From Cyanodermella asteris (Eukaryota; Ascomycota; Lecanoromycetes; Ostropales; Stictidaceae): a DNA stretch of 64,000 nt. The stretch spans positions 652,811 to 716,810 of the forward strand of contig UYJD01000005.1 of the NCBI GenBank assembly GCA_900618795.1. Reading direction: 5' to 3'. Numbering within the stretch: the stretch's first letter is position 1; every line of letters begins with the position of its first letter. Positions 24,324 to 36,303 of the stretch are shown here, piece after piece. The notes beneath the pieces are model-generated. The model saw nothing but the letters and a program-made list of their open reading frames with translations, ran no database searches and had not been told where the DNA came from. Made by a program: the position numbers and the translations under genes.

Positions 24324-25786
24324 TCAAGCGCTCATGACAGCAGTGCTTGCCGAGAAATATGTGGGTGATGCTGAAGCAACAGAGCCATGCCGGGAGTCAT
24401 GAATCTTGGACAACAAGCTGAAAGGAAAGTCCATCCATCTGCTCCATTCCGAGGGTATGATGCTTGCAATGCCGAAAATTTCACGTTCCGAGAGACCTCG
24501 AACCCACCAGAACTCCTCGGCGAACTTGCTGATGGCGAAGTAACGAGCCAAGATGAGCAGGGCGATAGGCTCCCGTTGCTCCAGCAGCTCCACGTACAGC
24601 CAAGGAACTGTCCAGAAGAAGGCCGGGATGTTGCGACGGCAATGCATCATTTCGGCGCCCTTCAACGCGTAACTGCGGTGAATGGAAAGAACAAGGGCGA
24701 AGGATGACTTGCATGCTTCCTTGGCCGACGAGCCCATTGTCTCTGATGTCGCTAGGGCGTGTAGAAGGTCCTGGGCGTCCTGCGCAATCCAGTCGGGCAT
24801 ATCACTGAGATCCTCACACGGCGGTGCTGCGTCGAGCGATGACGGAGGGAGGAACAGGGCGGTGATGCGGTGGTTCTGGTCGGGCAGTAGCGGTGCAACG
24901 GCCTTGTATGTCGTTGGTACCCCTCGTTGAAGGTGAAATGTTGAAATGGGAGGCTTGTAGGACTCTTTGGCAGCGTGCAGTCGAGGGATGATTTTCGTCT
25001 GAAACCCAATAAAGAGCGAAGTGGCTAATATCGGAGCTGCCGTTTCCGTGCTCGCGCGAGAAAGCGCTTTGCTGTATTTTGACGCTGCTTCGGCATAGTA
25101 TTTGTATGCTCGAGTGAGAAATTGCTGTTCCTGAGTCTGGTAGTATATGTGAATAGATGTCATGCCGAACAGGGCATCAAGCAGAAAGTCGTGCTGATAA
25201 GCCCATTTGGGTACGTCCTCGTACCACAAAGCCTGAATTCGTGGTCGATGCGGAGGTGGTAGTGTACACGAAGTCTCGGTGAGGTAATGGTGCCATAAAC
25301 GAAGATCTAAGCTCTGCTGAGAAAACGGGCGAGGCGGCATAGGCGGTGGACTATCCGTGCGTGAGGTGCTGCTATCGAAATTCTGCAAGTCTCCCTGCTC
25401 GCCATGATTGCTGCTCAGGCCCTCACCGGGGTAACCTCTGTTGGGTGGTTGTGAAGCAGCTCGTCGAATCCTGGGCTTTGCGGGCTTTGCATCGTATATA
25501 CAACATAGCTTCTCCGGAAACCTGCAACGAAGCGCCGTCAGTCTGCCGTACTACCGCGGGATAGGTGCGATGAGTTGCGGTGAGATGCGATGCGGCCGGA
25601 AAATTCTTACTTGCGCTGGCAATTTCGGCAAACAGGTCGGCCTTCATCGCACTTGATCTGTGTAGATACATGTCAGCATCAACCGAGCCGCCAACGCCAG
25701 ATGATGATCAGACCCACCTTCCTGGCCTTGCATGTCACACATCCGGTCCTCGACTTTCGGTGAGTGCGGGGGACTTCCGCGTCCAT
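24324..25786 (-). CDS. Zn2Cys6 transcription factor, Upc2-like
   Basis: Three exons, 25786-25718, 25657-25611 and 25521-24324 (introns 60 and 89 bp), give 437 residues. Residues 16-46 form a complete zinc cluster: CVTCKARK, IKC, CRNC and a final CC in EKLCCIYD, with spacing C-x2-C-x6-C-x6-C-x2-C-x8-C. The cluster is encoded across all three exons, so a single-frame view would miss it. The C-terminal block starts at LRLWHHYLTETSCTL, runs through WAYQHDFLLDALFGMTSIH, and matches the fungal_trans_2 domain of sterol-uptake regulators of the Upc2/Ecm22 type. These bind DNA as nuclear regulators, in yeast in response to sterol depletion. Targets in this fungus are unknown; many paralogues are not sterol-related. 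Full length for the subgroup. Confidence 0.88.
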
Positions 25787-28773
25787 GGCTTGATTGATAG
25801 TCGCGATATGGTGTTGTAAAAAGTGGGACTGGAGTGGGGCCTACAGAATGTGGCGGCAGGGCGGGCTCAACGGTTTAGTATAGCTTGTCGAAGTTGGACG
25901 TTGTGAAGAATGCCGAAGTGCTGGCTGGCTGACTGACTGGACTTTGACTCTCGCCTACCTTGTGCAGCGCTGTGCACTTGAAACGGGGTGCGATGTCTCG
26001 GTGGTGCGGCACAGAGACGCTGACGAACGTAAAATGGGCGCGATGTAACCGTCACAGAATAAACTCAGCCCGCCGCATCATCGCAACCAGGGTCGATTAG
26101 GTAAGACGAGGGTGACAGCGATGAATTGTGGTGGCATCAGCCTTGGAGATGCTCCTCTTTGCAGCAAGGTGCGAGTGAGCCGGCCAGCGAACTGACCACC
26201 GGATTGTCAATGGTGTGAATGCGTGCCTGACGCCGGAGCCCGACTATGGCGCCATCACCGCGGTGGCTGCACGAGTTGTAGTCGTCCAGGATCAGACTGA
26301 CAATGTGAGGGTGCATGATAATCACGGCTGCCGGCAGTTGTCAGTCCCGAAGCCTTCCCGAGTATAATCAAGGACAACGTGGTCGTTTGAGCATGGGCAT
26401 TGTAAAACGAGGCTGTGATGTCGTCCTTGTCCAACTCAAGACATGTCAAATATCGCATCAAGCATCGGAGCGAGAAGCACGCAGCGATGACCAGGTATGC
26501 AAAGCACAAGAGAGAGAATCAGAAGGTTTATGTATGATCTGCTGCTCCTCAGTGGCTATCGCAGGAGGTCAGGTGAAACGCTTCAGGAGCAACGAAATGT
26601 ATGCGCAACGACGCTCACGTTTCTCGAATGTCTGAGGCTCGAGATGTCCTCGAGAGAAGGCGGGTGCGACCGCTTACTTTACTACTTCCAGGAGAAACGC
26701 AATCCTGCATCAACGCAGTCAACGGTCACTGAGATGGTATCTGATCACCTTTCGCCAATCACGGATTCTCTATCAATGTACCAATCCCCTTGACTGGGGT
26801 TCGCCTCTACAGTTTCCACGCAGATTACTCCACCATAATAGGATCGTTACGGCTGGCCAGCGTCGCAACCGTCTCCGTAGGTAGGCCGATTCAGCTCCAT
26901 TGCTGTTCGGACCCGATGCAATGGTCTATATGATTGGCCATGTCAATTACCATGCAGCCACTTCATGCACTGTCAAACTGCTCCATTACACCAGCGAGAA
27001 GCCTGTGCACATCCAAGACATTCCAGTCCCCCGTGTTCTCTGCGCTGCCGCCGAACATGAGATGGTCCGGCCGGTCTGTGGCAGCCCACACGAGATCTCG
27101 AGATGAAAGTTTGTAAGATCGAGAGAGAGGGCTCGCCAGCATGTGACACTAGTAGCTGCGATGTTGCTCCTGTTTCAGCTGGATCACCGCATTCTTCAGT
27201 GACAGAGTCCTCAGAAAACCTCGATCTGGAAGTCTTTGTTGAACCATTGAGCAGTTTTCCCCACACGCATGTCAATACTCGAAAGACGTGTCCGTCGTCT
27301 CGGCTGAGCATCTCGATTTTCGGCATTCTTCCTGCCATGTCACGCACAGAGCAAGTTGCACTGTGAAAAAGGTCGATCGACCGTGGTCTTGATCGTATTC
27401 GCGTCGGGCACACCAGATGTCAGCCTGTCGTTGCTGCGAACAGCCACATCTTGGACCCCTACTCCAGCATTGGCAGATGTTTGCATCACTCGCGACCAGC
27501 TCGCAGATGAAGTCGTTATCGTACAGGGTGCCAGCTTTTGTACAGGCCTCGGACTCAATGTGCTGGTGCCGAGTGTTTTCACCATTTTGCACGGTCGTTT
27601 CACAGGCGGATGTTCGGTCAGCTGGACTGGGTATGCATATCGCATCAGAAGGTGGAAACACGCGGACAACAAAGGGCGATTGTCAGATTGGTGCAGTCGG
27701 GCGAGGATACAGTCAGTTTGTATTGGCGTCTGTGTATTAGTGCAAACCTCGCTTCAATCGTAATATATTGGCAAGGGAAATAAATCATCATTCAGACGAC
27801 CCCACATACACCACCAATCGTGAGGGCTATACTCATCTGAACAGGCCGAAGTTTCTGCCAATCTTTTCATGCATTTATCTTGTAGTCACGCAAATCTGAT
27901 TTTCTAACGAGATCAGAATGGTGTGCGCATAAAGTCGCTTGAGATGGCGGGTGGGATACCTTCCGCGAGCGCAATTATCGAATGTAGAGGACGCTCCAAC
28001 GACAAATTGAAGCACCTGACGTCAACGCTGAAGCCATATATGACTGCGCCTAGTCGGAACTTTATTTCGAAGACGCTGTCAAGTGCGAGCGCGCGCGTGT
28101 TTGGCACGTTTTTGCGCCGCAACATGGTCATGAAGTTCCCGCACACAGATGCGATAAACGAGCTAGAAGGCGGAAAATCTTTCCGCGCCAGCAATGTCAT
28201 GCACGTCATTGGTTCGAATGAGGCCAAAACATCGCTACACGTGACGTCGCTTAGACTAGCTGCTGCTTATAAGCGAAGGCCCTATGCCTCCATAAGGCTA
28301 TCGAATCCTGAACTCGCAGGGCTCAGGTTGCAGTGAGATATGGGCCGTACAGTATAAAGAGCTCCACAATGCTGCGCCATAGCGGCCCGTTAAGCGAGCT
28401 GATGAGAATCCCGCCTGTTGATTATTGTGCTGCTGAGAGCCAGGTAGGTACTTAGTGGTCAGTCCACCCCTTGATGAGATCTCTTTCATCCTCCACACCT
28501 TTCATCTTCCCTGTCTGACGCACGCATCGGTCAATACGAGCTTGATCTGATCTTGATCTGCATTTCGTTCTGACCTAATCTGACCGAGGCTTTGGCTTTA
28601 GCGGCAGACGACAGACGTGAGTGCACCCACCTTTCGCCTCTCGCCCATGGTCCGAGTCCATCACCGTTCGACTTCAGCCCTACGATTTTGTCCATCTGAA
28701 CCATCTGTCGCCACAGCCATCAATCCTTGAAACTTCACTCATCGCACCAAGTATCCATCGCACCTCCGCCACG
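25787..28773. other. Intergenic region, 3 kb, without a supported gene
   Basis: Several frames of 100-146 codons occur (for example 26973-27413 and 27923-28336) but none has a domain, a hydrophobic pattern or splice partners. The last few hundred bases are the RTA1 promoter. Nothing else is recognisable. Confidence 0.45.
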
Positions 28774-29884
28774 ATGTCGGGATACCGCGTCTGCACCGAA
28801 GTCAGCGCCCGATGCCCCGTCTCCGCCACCACCTATGGCTACTACCCCAACCTCCCCGCAAACGCGCTTTTCACCGCAATCTTCGCCTTGTGCGGCCTTG
28901 CCCAGCTCGCCCTCGGCATTCGATACAAGACCTATAGCTTCATGATCGGCGTCGCCTCTGGCTGCCTGTTCGAGATGGCCGGCTACATCGGACGCCTGCT
29001 CATGCACAACAATCCGTGGAACTCGAGTGGTTTCAAGCTGCAAATCATTGCGCTGATTCTAAGTCCCAGCTTCATTGCTGCAGGCATCGACCTGACGATG
29101 AAGCACGTTGCCTTGACCTTTGGCAAGGAGTGGAGTCGGATCCGGCCACGGCTTTATACTTGGGTTTTCATTGGGGTCGACGTCTTCTCGATCCTGGTCC
29201 AGGCGGCGGGTGGAGGACTCGCGGCTAGTGGAAACAGCCATCCGGATCTGTTAAAGACAGGAGATGGTAAGTTGATGCCTTGATTATTGAGATGCGAGTG
29301 AGAGGCAACTGCATACAGCGGGGCCCGTTTTGAGCTTGACTCCTGGCTCGCAAGTCGACGAGGCCATGATCTGAAAGGAATATCGGCCTGTCCAATGCAC
29401 CCTCGTTCGCCTCGTACTCGAGAATCTAGACTTGCTAACACACGACTCAGATGTCATCATCACTGGTATCGCGCTTCAGATCTTCCAACTCGTCATTTTC
29501 GGCATTGTCGCCTTTGAATACGCTTACCGTATCTACACGCATCGTCAGCAGCTCTCGCCGTCGTCCCTCACCTACCTGAAAGCAACCAAGTTTATACTCT
29601 TCGTATCCGCCATTACAGTTTCGTATTTCACAATCTTGATTCGTTGCGTTTACCGTCTGCCCGAGATGGCGGGTGGGTGGGGCACAGGTCTGCAGCGCAA
29701 CGAGCCGCTGTTCTTGGTCCTGGATGGAGCTATGGTTGCTGCGGCGGCGATTTTGCTCACGGTGTTTCACCCTGGCATTTTCTTCCCGCAGCTGACTAGT
29801 GGTTACTGGAAGATGAAGAGCGGAGAGACACTGGCAAATAACGAGGACCGGGAGAAGACGAGCATCAGCTCGGCTTCGGAGTAG
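28774..29884 (+). CDS. RTA1-family 7-TM lipid-translocating protein
   Basis: Two exons, 28774-29266 and 29451-29884, with a 184-bp phase-1 GTAAGT...CAG intron, encode 308 residues. ATG at 28774 (MSGYRVCTEV) was chosen over the upstream in-frame one because homologues begin with a short luminal segment. Seven hydrophobic segments run from YPNLPANALFTAIFALCG to AMVAAAAILLTVFHPG. Landmarks are FEMAGYIGRLL, YTWVFIGVDVFSILVQAAGGGLAA, and RCVYRLPEMAGGWG near the sixth segment. The family includes Rta1 (aminocholesterol resistance), Rsb1 (sphingoid-base export) and Pug1. The likely role is export or flipping of a lipophilic compound at the plasma membrane. The intron is longer than most in the window. 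Confidence 0.93.
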
Positions 29885-31882
29885 ACAAAAGTGCGAAAGA
29901 GCGACAAATGTACACCGGCGTTTGCCAGACGGGAACCGGCGGCACGAGAGATAGAAGCCCTCACTGGATAGAAAATAGACATGAATCACGTCCTAAATGA
30001 TGGAAAGTCTTCGAAGTACTCACGGCCAAAACTCGTTGGCTGGTCCTGCAGCCAGAAAGCACATTGATGATAGATGATCTTCAGCTACGAAGGGGCTTAA
30101 AATCTTGATACTCGAAGCGGGAGCTCCAGATCGCTGCACCGTGGCAATGATCAACAAGGCAGGTTGAATAGTCTTCCCACAATGGCTCCAGTCCGCTGGG
30201 CGTGTTGGGTTCGCGTGTCGACGAATACCAGACGTCCGGACGCTTAACCGGGAGATATCCTGCCGAGGAGACTTCAGGCCTAAGCCCATCTGGTTGGTCT
30301 CTCGCATGCTCGTCCAGATTCACACACCCGTCATGCTCGCGCAAGCCATTGAACAATGAAATTTTCCGCGGTTCCGCGCTGATCGCTTCGCTCGCTTCCG
30401 ACGCCTAGCTGCCAAGCCTGAGAAGCCATCGTGAGTCTCTCGCCTAGCTGTGCCACAGTCTCCTCTTGATCATCTTCGGAAGCGAGGTGCTGTTAGTCCT
30501 GCCGTGGTGACGGCTACCCCATACGGAGTAAAGCTGGCTTACGTGGTCTCAGCTGACATAGACATGCAGAGACAAGCAATCGACCTTGTATCAGACAGAC
30601 CAAGGATCGTGCCAGCCTCGCTTGACTTCTGTCGGGCCAGCGGGGAAGCAGGCATCCAACAATGCAGCTACGAACATGGAGGGGTTCTGCATATCCGCGC
30701 CCTACTGCTGTGGCTAGTGTGTGGTGCCAGGGCCGTCATGCAGACACGAGATGGAGCATCCGAAAGCAAGCTTCCATGAGGCTCCTCACCGCACGGCCTC
30801 CACATCGAGTCAGTCAAAAGAGCACGACCCTGCACACCAGCCACGCAAGTTTGAAGAAATTTCGTGACTGTCAGCTCGTGCAGGTTTGGAGGTATGCTAG
30901 ACGCGCATAGCTCCAGGCATCACAATTCTTCACGTCTTGAGTGGAGAGAGATGGTCGTGGAAGAGCTTGGGAAAGGAGCAGCACAGCCACAGCGATACCG
31001 CGAAATCGGGAGGAAAATTCCTCTAAGCCTAATTCGAGCGCTGTGTGGCTGGTGACGCAAGAGCAGCGAATGATTGGAAATCATTCTGCGCCAATCACGA
31101 GACGGGCTGCGGCTCCGATGTGGCTCAGGCAGCTCAAGGTTGTTCGAAATCTAGACCTCTCGCCAGAAATCTCGAACCAGCCACAGTCGGGCGCGATGCG
31201 ACTGAACAACAACACTCACGCTCTCCCCGGACGCAATCACTGCCATCGCACGGTCTCTTCCGCTGCCGTCCCGGACTTTTGATAGATAATCAAGCCTGAT
31301 CGAGGTCCGGCAAACGAGTCGAACGATCGAACGATCAGCCCCAGGCCAATCAGGCCGCTCCCCGGTCAGCGGCTCTCGCTTTACGCAAACTCGGTCAGCT
31401 TCCTCAGCTATGATCCGTCGACACCTTCCCACTTTTGTCTAAGGTGTGGAAAGCGGTGTTACCGCTTCGGTCGTCCACTCCTTGAGGTCTCCCGTTAGCC
31501 CTCGTTCAAGCATGATCATCATTTTCCCAGGTTGGGGGTACGAGCTAAGCCCCTAAGGTCAAGCCCTTGCGATGTGGGCGGAGCATCCATTGTGGCACTC
31601 GAGAAAGACATTGAATACCTTCAGATGGAAATGCTGGTGCCTCGACTGTAAGTATATCTACCGCGTCTGTGTCTGCGTGTTTCATCGTCCAATTCAAGCT
31701 GCAACGAACCAAGTCTCTCCTATCTCGAACCTCCTCCTCTCTGTATCCGTCCCTCACCTCGAGCTCAACCACCATTTACTCCCTTAACTCTCTACCTTCA
31801 TTCCGAGCTACCTTCCAAAGTAGCTAGCTCAGGCTTAGCTTGCCTTAATAAACACTCCACACCCCTCTACCAAACCCCAACA
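29885..31882. other. Intergenic region without a supported gene
   Basis: Two kilobases with short random frames only. The last 300 bases before 31883 are pyrimidine-rich (many CTCC and TACC runs), as in fungal promoters. No RNA gene or repeat was recognised. Confidence 0.45.
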
Positions 31883-32296
31883 ATGTGCGTCGAAGTCTTC
31901 GCAACGTACATCTGCATGCACACGGTCCCCATGTGGGTGCCGTGTAGCACCTTCAGCATGAAGGAATGCCCCAAATACCAACGCCAGCACCGCAACCGCC
32001 CTCTCCGTTGCTCCTGTACTTGCAAAGCTCCTGTCACCTTGACCGAAGCTCTCCAGGACAACTCTTTTTGCGACGGTTTATCACAAGCCCAATTCGGCTC
32101 CCGGACAGACCAAACTCGGCAGAAATATCAACAGCAGCAGCAGCAGCAGCAACGGGGAGTGCGTGAGAGCTACAGTCCAGAATCTTCGGCGTCCAGTTGG
32201 AGTGCTGGAACCCGTACCGCTCCTCAGACCCCAAGCTTGTCGATGGCTATGCAGCAGCAGTCGCAATACACGACCTCGAACGGCAGCGGATGGTAA
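31883..32296 (+). CDS. Small Cys-rich protein with poly-Gln tract
   Basis: Single-exon frame of 137 residues starting in a good context (CAACA before ATG). The first 63 residues carry eight cysteines and a His (MCVEVFATYICMHTVP, WVPC, KEC, RCSCTC, FCD), resembling the short Cys/His-rich proteins common in filamentous ascomycetes. A tract of eight glutamines follows at about residues 83-90, encoded by a CAG run at 32130-32152. The C-terminal third is Ser/Thr/Gln-rich and probably disordered. There is no signal peptide or membrane segment. Function is unknown. The strong pyrimidine-rich leader upstream supports it being a real gene, but no homologue can be named. Confidence 0.55.
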   Translation: MCVEVFATYICMHTVPMWVPCSTFSMKECPKYQRQHRNRPLRCSCTCKAPVTLTEALQDNSFCDGLSQAQFGSRTDQTRQKYQQQQQQQQRGVRESYSPESSASSWSAGTRTAPQTPSLSMAMQQQSQYTTSNGSGW

Positions 32297-34679
32297 CGAT
32301 TGTTGTGTGAGGCATGTGAGCCGGCGAGTTGCAAGACTTTCTGGCCATCTGACCTTGCTTGGCATGGCGATTGGACACGGTTGAGTTGCGTGGTATGGCC
32401 CGGTCCTTTACGTACGGTCTGTGCTCCGTCCCGCACCAGGTGCATACGACCAACCAACTCGCGAGACGACGACCTCAAAGACATTATGACAGTTACGAAG
32501 CTGATGAAAGCGACAATACCGATATTTTGATTCCTGTTTCAATTCAATGTGGTGCCTGGAAATATACACGCGTGCGCACGAAAAAAGTTTACTTTATAGC
32601 GTCATGTTTGAGGAATTTATACTTCTGGCCCACACTGTGGCGTTTTACCACAGGCGACACACAGACCAAATTTCTTAGCTTGTACCTGCTCGTGGACGTA
32701 CAGCGCGAACCGTGTCCGTCATCATGTGGGAGTTGTTTGACTGGGCCCAGTCGAGGTATCGCCCTCGTGTACATACTTCTGCGATTGGAAATGTTTCAAA
32801 GCTTGATCTGAGACAACGTCGTGCACTATTCGCTCTTTCGGGACCCGACGCACATGCACAACGTGCTTGCTGACCGTCCTCTCGGACTTGGACAACCCCA
32901 CTTTCAGCTGCAGGAGGTGGCATTCGACGTGCAGATTGACACTCGACATGAGCCGCGTCTCGTCTCCCGCCAGGCCGTAATTCGTGCGTGGACCAAGCCC
33001 GCCGATCTCAAGATCGCCACCATATGCATCCAGAATCATCGCCACCGTAGACGAATAGTCGGCGTTTCATCTGATCCGACCCGGGCGCCGGCCCGAAACG
33101 CCGGCGGCTCTCCACTTTCATCTGACGATCTTCACCACCCTCGCGCATGCTTCGTTCGCCCGGCTTGAAGTGAACCGGCTCATGTGCCTGCAAAAGTTGA
33201 TGACCGAGCCCCGTCTCATGACTCCTCTCCGGCATAGCTCCCAAAAAGAAAATATGATCAAGATCTCGCCCTTTTGCGCCACCGTAATGAACCGTACCCC
33301 CCCTCAAAAAAAACACTACCCCAAGCCGTTCAAAGCCCGCCCGGGGTTTCAGATCCTCGAGGTCTTCCCCGGAAAATATCACATCTGAGGAGATGCCCGC
33401 AACAAAGTTACCCAGGATCAGGGTAAGGGGTATGTCGGGCCCAGGGCTCTGGGGCAATGGCAACGACCCAGTTTTGTGGGAAATCCCCCTCCGTTCCTGC
33501 ATTACCGGAAGCTGAAAACATCTGTTCCATCGATCCGTACCGACTGAGAATATATACTCTCTATTGTAACGGTATTCTATACGAGTCCGGCTCCCGTCAT
33601 CGGGTTGGGGGTCATTTACATTCACTACCTAGGTCCTTTACCCACGCCCACCCACTCACCTCTTGCGCCACAGGACTGCACTTGGGTTTGCAATCGGGTA
33701 TGGTGTCGCGTGGCGGAGATGTGGCGGAGAAAGAAAGACTAGCGGTTTGTTTGCGTGAATTGGGCCTCTCCGAGCTCTGCGATCCTTTTTGTGTTTTCTC
33801 ATGTCTCACGTACACGCTTTTTTTGCACAGAAAGCCCCACCTTCCACCCCCCGTTTTACCCGCAGCTCGTGCCTTTTTTGCCTCGGGTGATTCCGACCGT
33901 TCGGTTGGGGGGTAAAGGGGAGGAGGAGGAGGAGGAGGGGGAGGGGCTTTTCTGTTGTTTCAGTAGTAGTGTTCTTGTTGTTTCATCTACTCTTCTTCCG
34001 CCTGCTTAGACAAAAAAAAAAGAAACTTTGGGTATTTTCCTGAAAACGCTTTCCCGTCCGGGATTATTCGAGAGAGTTGGGAACGGCCTTGTCACTTGCA
34101 CGTGTTTTTTCGCAACTGACTCCCCTTCGGGCCCTTTTTCCCCTCCAAAGGGATCTGAGGGTGGGGAAGTTGCAGGTATGCAAGTATTCGATGGACCGGT
34201 ATTGGAGACACTCCAAATAAAAACAACCGCAACCGAAGTTCGTGGGACCGAGTTTGTGTAAATGGGATCCGTGAGAATTTCTGTGAACAGTAGCGGAGTT
34301 TCGGGACCTCCCTTCACGTCGCCCGTGCTGGAACTTCTTTGCATCGTTTGTTTTTGGGGAGATGATTTGCATATATTTGACATGTCTTGAAATTCCCTGT
34401 GCGTAGATTTTGTGGCGTCGCGGTCTTCGCCTCTTCACTCGCCACCGCCTCCACGAGCGCCCTCACATGCGGCATGACCGTTGACGCCAGAATTCTCCCC
34501 ATTGCTTTGATTTTTCATGATCCATGGAACTCCGTGTCGGACAGAACCAAAAAAAAAAAGCCCAGATGACGGTTTTCCCATCTCAATACAGAAAGTACTT
34601 GCGGAGTATGGCAATTCTCTCATAAATTTCGTAGCAGCAATTGAGTCAATTATTATGTTACTTTTGGGGGTAGATCCGT
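32297..34679. other. Intergenic region with homopolymer-rich island
   Basis: Between about 33290 and 34560 the DNA is studded with A, T, C and G runs of 6-11 bases, unlike its neighbours. The minus frame 33008-33625 (205 codons) overlaps other open frames and has no domain I know, so it is not called. The polypurine tract is listed separately. Confidence 0.45.
33914..33947 (+). repeat. Polypurine G-rich tract with GGA repeats
   Basis: An uninterrupted purine run with four G-blocks of at least four around a (GGA)n core. It could form a G-quadruplex or triplex. No gene boundary is nearby. Confidence 0.7.
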
Positions 34680-36303
34680 TCATCGGCTCCATTCCTCGTC
34701 CCAGTCTTCATCCTTTCCGTACCATAGTCTGCGCCATCGGCCACCGGTTCGTAATCTGTGTACCGTCGAGCGATGTGGCTTCGAGCAGAGAAAGCACCAT
34801 ATGTGCGACATGCGGTGCGCGGGTTGGCCACAGGGGCAGAGCATCTGATTGGGGCAAAGCTGGGTTAGCAATCAATTTAACGCTCACCACATATTGTAAA
34901 GCCAGAGAAGGGGAGTAACGTGAACAGTTTGGGGTTTAGGCAATCGCGCGACAGTACTCACCATGGAGATGTGCGATCCTCGAGCCGTCACCACAGGCAG
35001 GTACATTGCATCATTGACGTCCATGGCATGGACCCGCCGACTGGCATCGGGAGTGCTATTACCGGAGCTGCTTCTGCTGTGGTCGTAACTGCGCATCCGA
35101 CGCCCACCGGCGCCGGCGCCGGCGCCGGCCCCGACGTCCGCCCCGACCCCGACCCCGACGTGCCGTCTCGTATAGCGTAGGAAATCCCGCTTCTCCGCTT
35201 GCTGACACGGATGGCAGATCCACCTCTCGTGGCGGTCGCAGCTGCAATAGTCCACCACAGGTTCAGCTGGGGGAGCAACGGTCGAATACGCGACCGAGGC
35301 ATGCGCGCTGCCGTGAGCGTGCGAATGAATGCCATTGTGGAGGTGTGTGTGGCCATGAGGCTGAGAGTCCGAGGCCGCGGCCGTGTCTGAGACAGAGGCG
35401 GGATCTAGGACGTGATCCGAGCGCGGGCCATGGGGGCTGAGGGATGTCGGTGTCGGTGAGTGTGGTGATGGTGTCGACGATGTCGCGATGCATTCTGTGC
35501 AGTATGCGATTAGGTATTGGAGGCGTCCCGTGAAGGGTTTGTGGGCTGGAGCTGGGATGTGTGTGTCCATGTCTCGGGGGACATCTAACGGGTCGAGATC
35601 TGAGCGCGGAGTCGAGCGACAGGACTGAGGGCTTTTGTCAGCATGCGAAGAGATTCTCTCGACTCAACATTGAACCAAGGAAGAGAATGGTTTGGGATCG
35701 GTTGGAATGAAGGGACTTGGGTAGGAACGGTGACGAGGGTGGGGGCCGAGATGCAGTCTCCGACGTAGCGGCTCAGTGGCTGAGACCACCTGCGACGCAG
35801 AACCAGCAAACGGTGAACCGACAAGCAAATTGTGAACGTACCTCGCATACTGGCTCGCCGCACTTTGTGCATGCCCTGGCCGAATAAGGTGTGCAAGTAC
35901 GATCCGAGGCGTGGGTGTCCCAGTCTTCCTCGGAGAAAACGTACGGCGGCTGGAAGTCGTCGGCTTTATTATCTTCGTCGTCATCATCGCTGTCGTCGGC
36001 AACGATGTTCTTGGTATCGAGGTTCTTATGGCGGCGAACTGTGTCTGGCATTCCGGTACATGTCTGGCGCATGAGAGACCTTCGAAGAGCAAGGCCTGCA
36101 CCGCTGCATGTTGAGAGGCTCTTGAGTTTGTCCTGGATGCGACGGTTTCCTAGGAGTAGACTGTATAGATCGCGATTTGTGCAGCCGAGACGACGTAGTT
36201 CGGGATATGAGAGATGTCGACTGAGGTAAAGGAGGATTTCGTATTGCGAGACGATGGAGACTAGGCTAAGTTGATGAGGCTCGTACTGCATTTCGATGGA
36301 CAT
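34680..36303 (-). CDS. F-box protein with Cys-cluster and His-rich regions
   Basis: Proposed exons 36303-35842, 35624-34962 and 34844-34680 give 429 residues, all junctions phase 0. An F-box-like helix set (QYEILLYLSRHLSYPELRRLGCTNRDLY) occupies residues about 19-46. The first junction creates CTKCGEPVCESC, a coherent zinc-binding motif that supports the 217-bp intron. Further cysteine pairs follow (YCTECI, YCSCDRHERWICHPC), and the last exon adds CPCGQP and CFLCSK. A His-rich stretch (HGHTHLHNGIHSHAHG) lies near residue 245, and a Gly-Ala run encoded by a GGCGCC repeat near 310. F-box proteins recruit substrates to SCF ubiquitin ligases. The target is unknown. Splice sites are read by eye; the long first intron is the main doubt. 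Confidence 0.7.
35104..35136. repeat. GGCGCC hexanucleotide repeat inside the F-box gene
   Basis: Near-perfect copies of CGGCGC encode alternating Gly and Ala in the variable region of the F-box protein; the flanking GACCCC/GACGTC steps encode a Gly-Val run. Likely slippage-prone. Confidence 0.75.

Noticed and set aside
33008-33625. 205-codon minus-strand frame with Gly/Arg-rich translation
   Set aside because: No recognisable family, overlaps other open frames and sits beside the homopolymer island; coding status cannot be supported.
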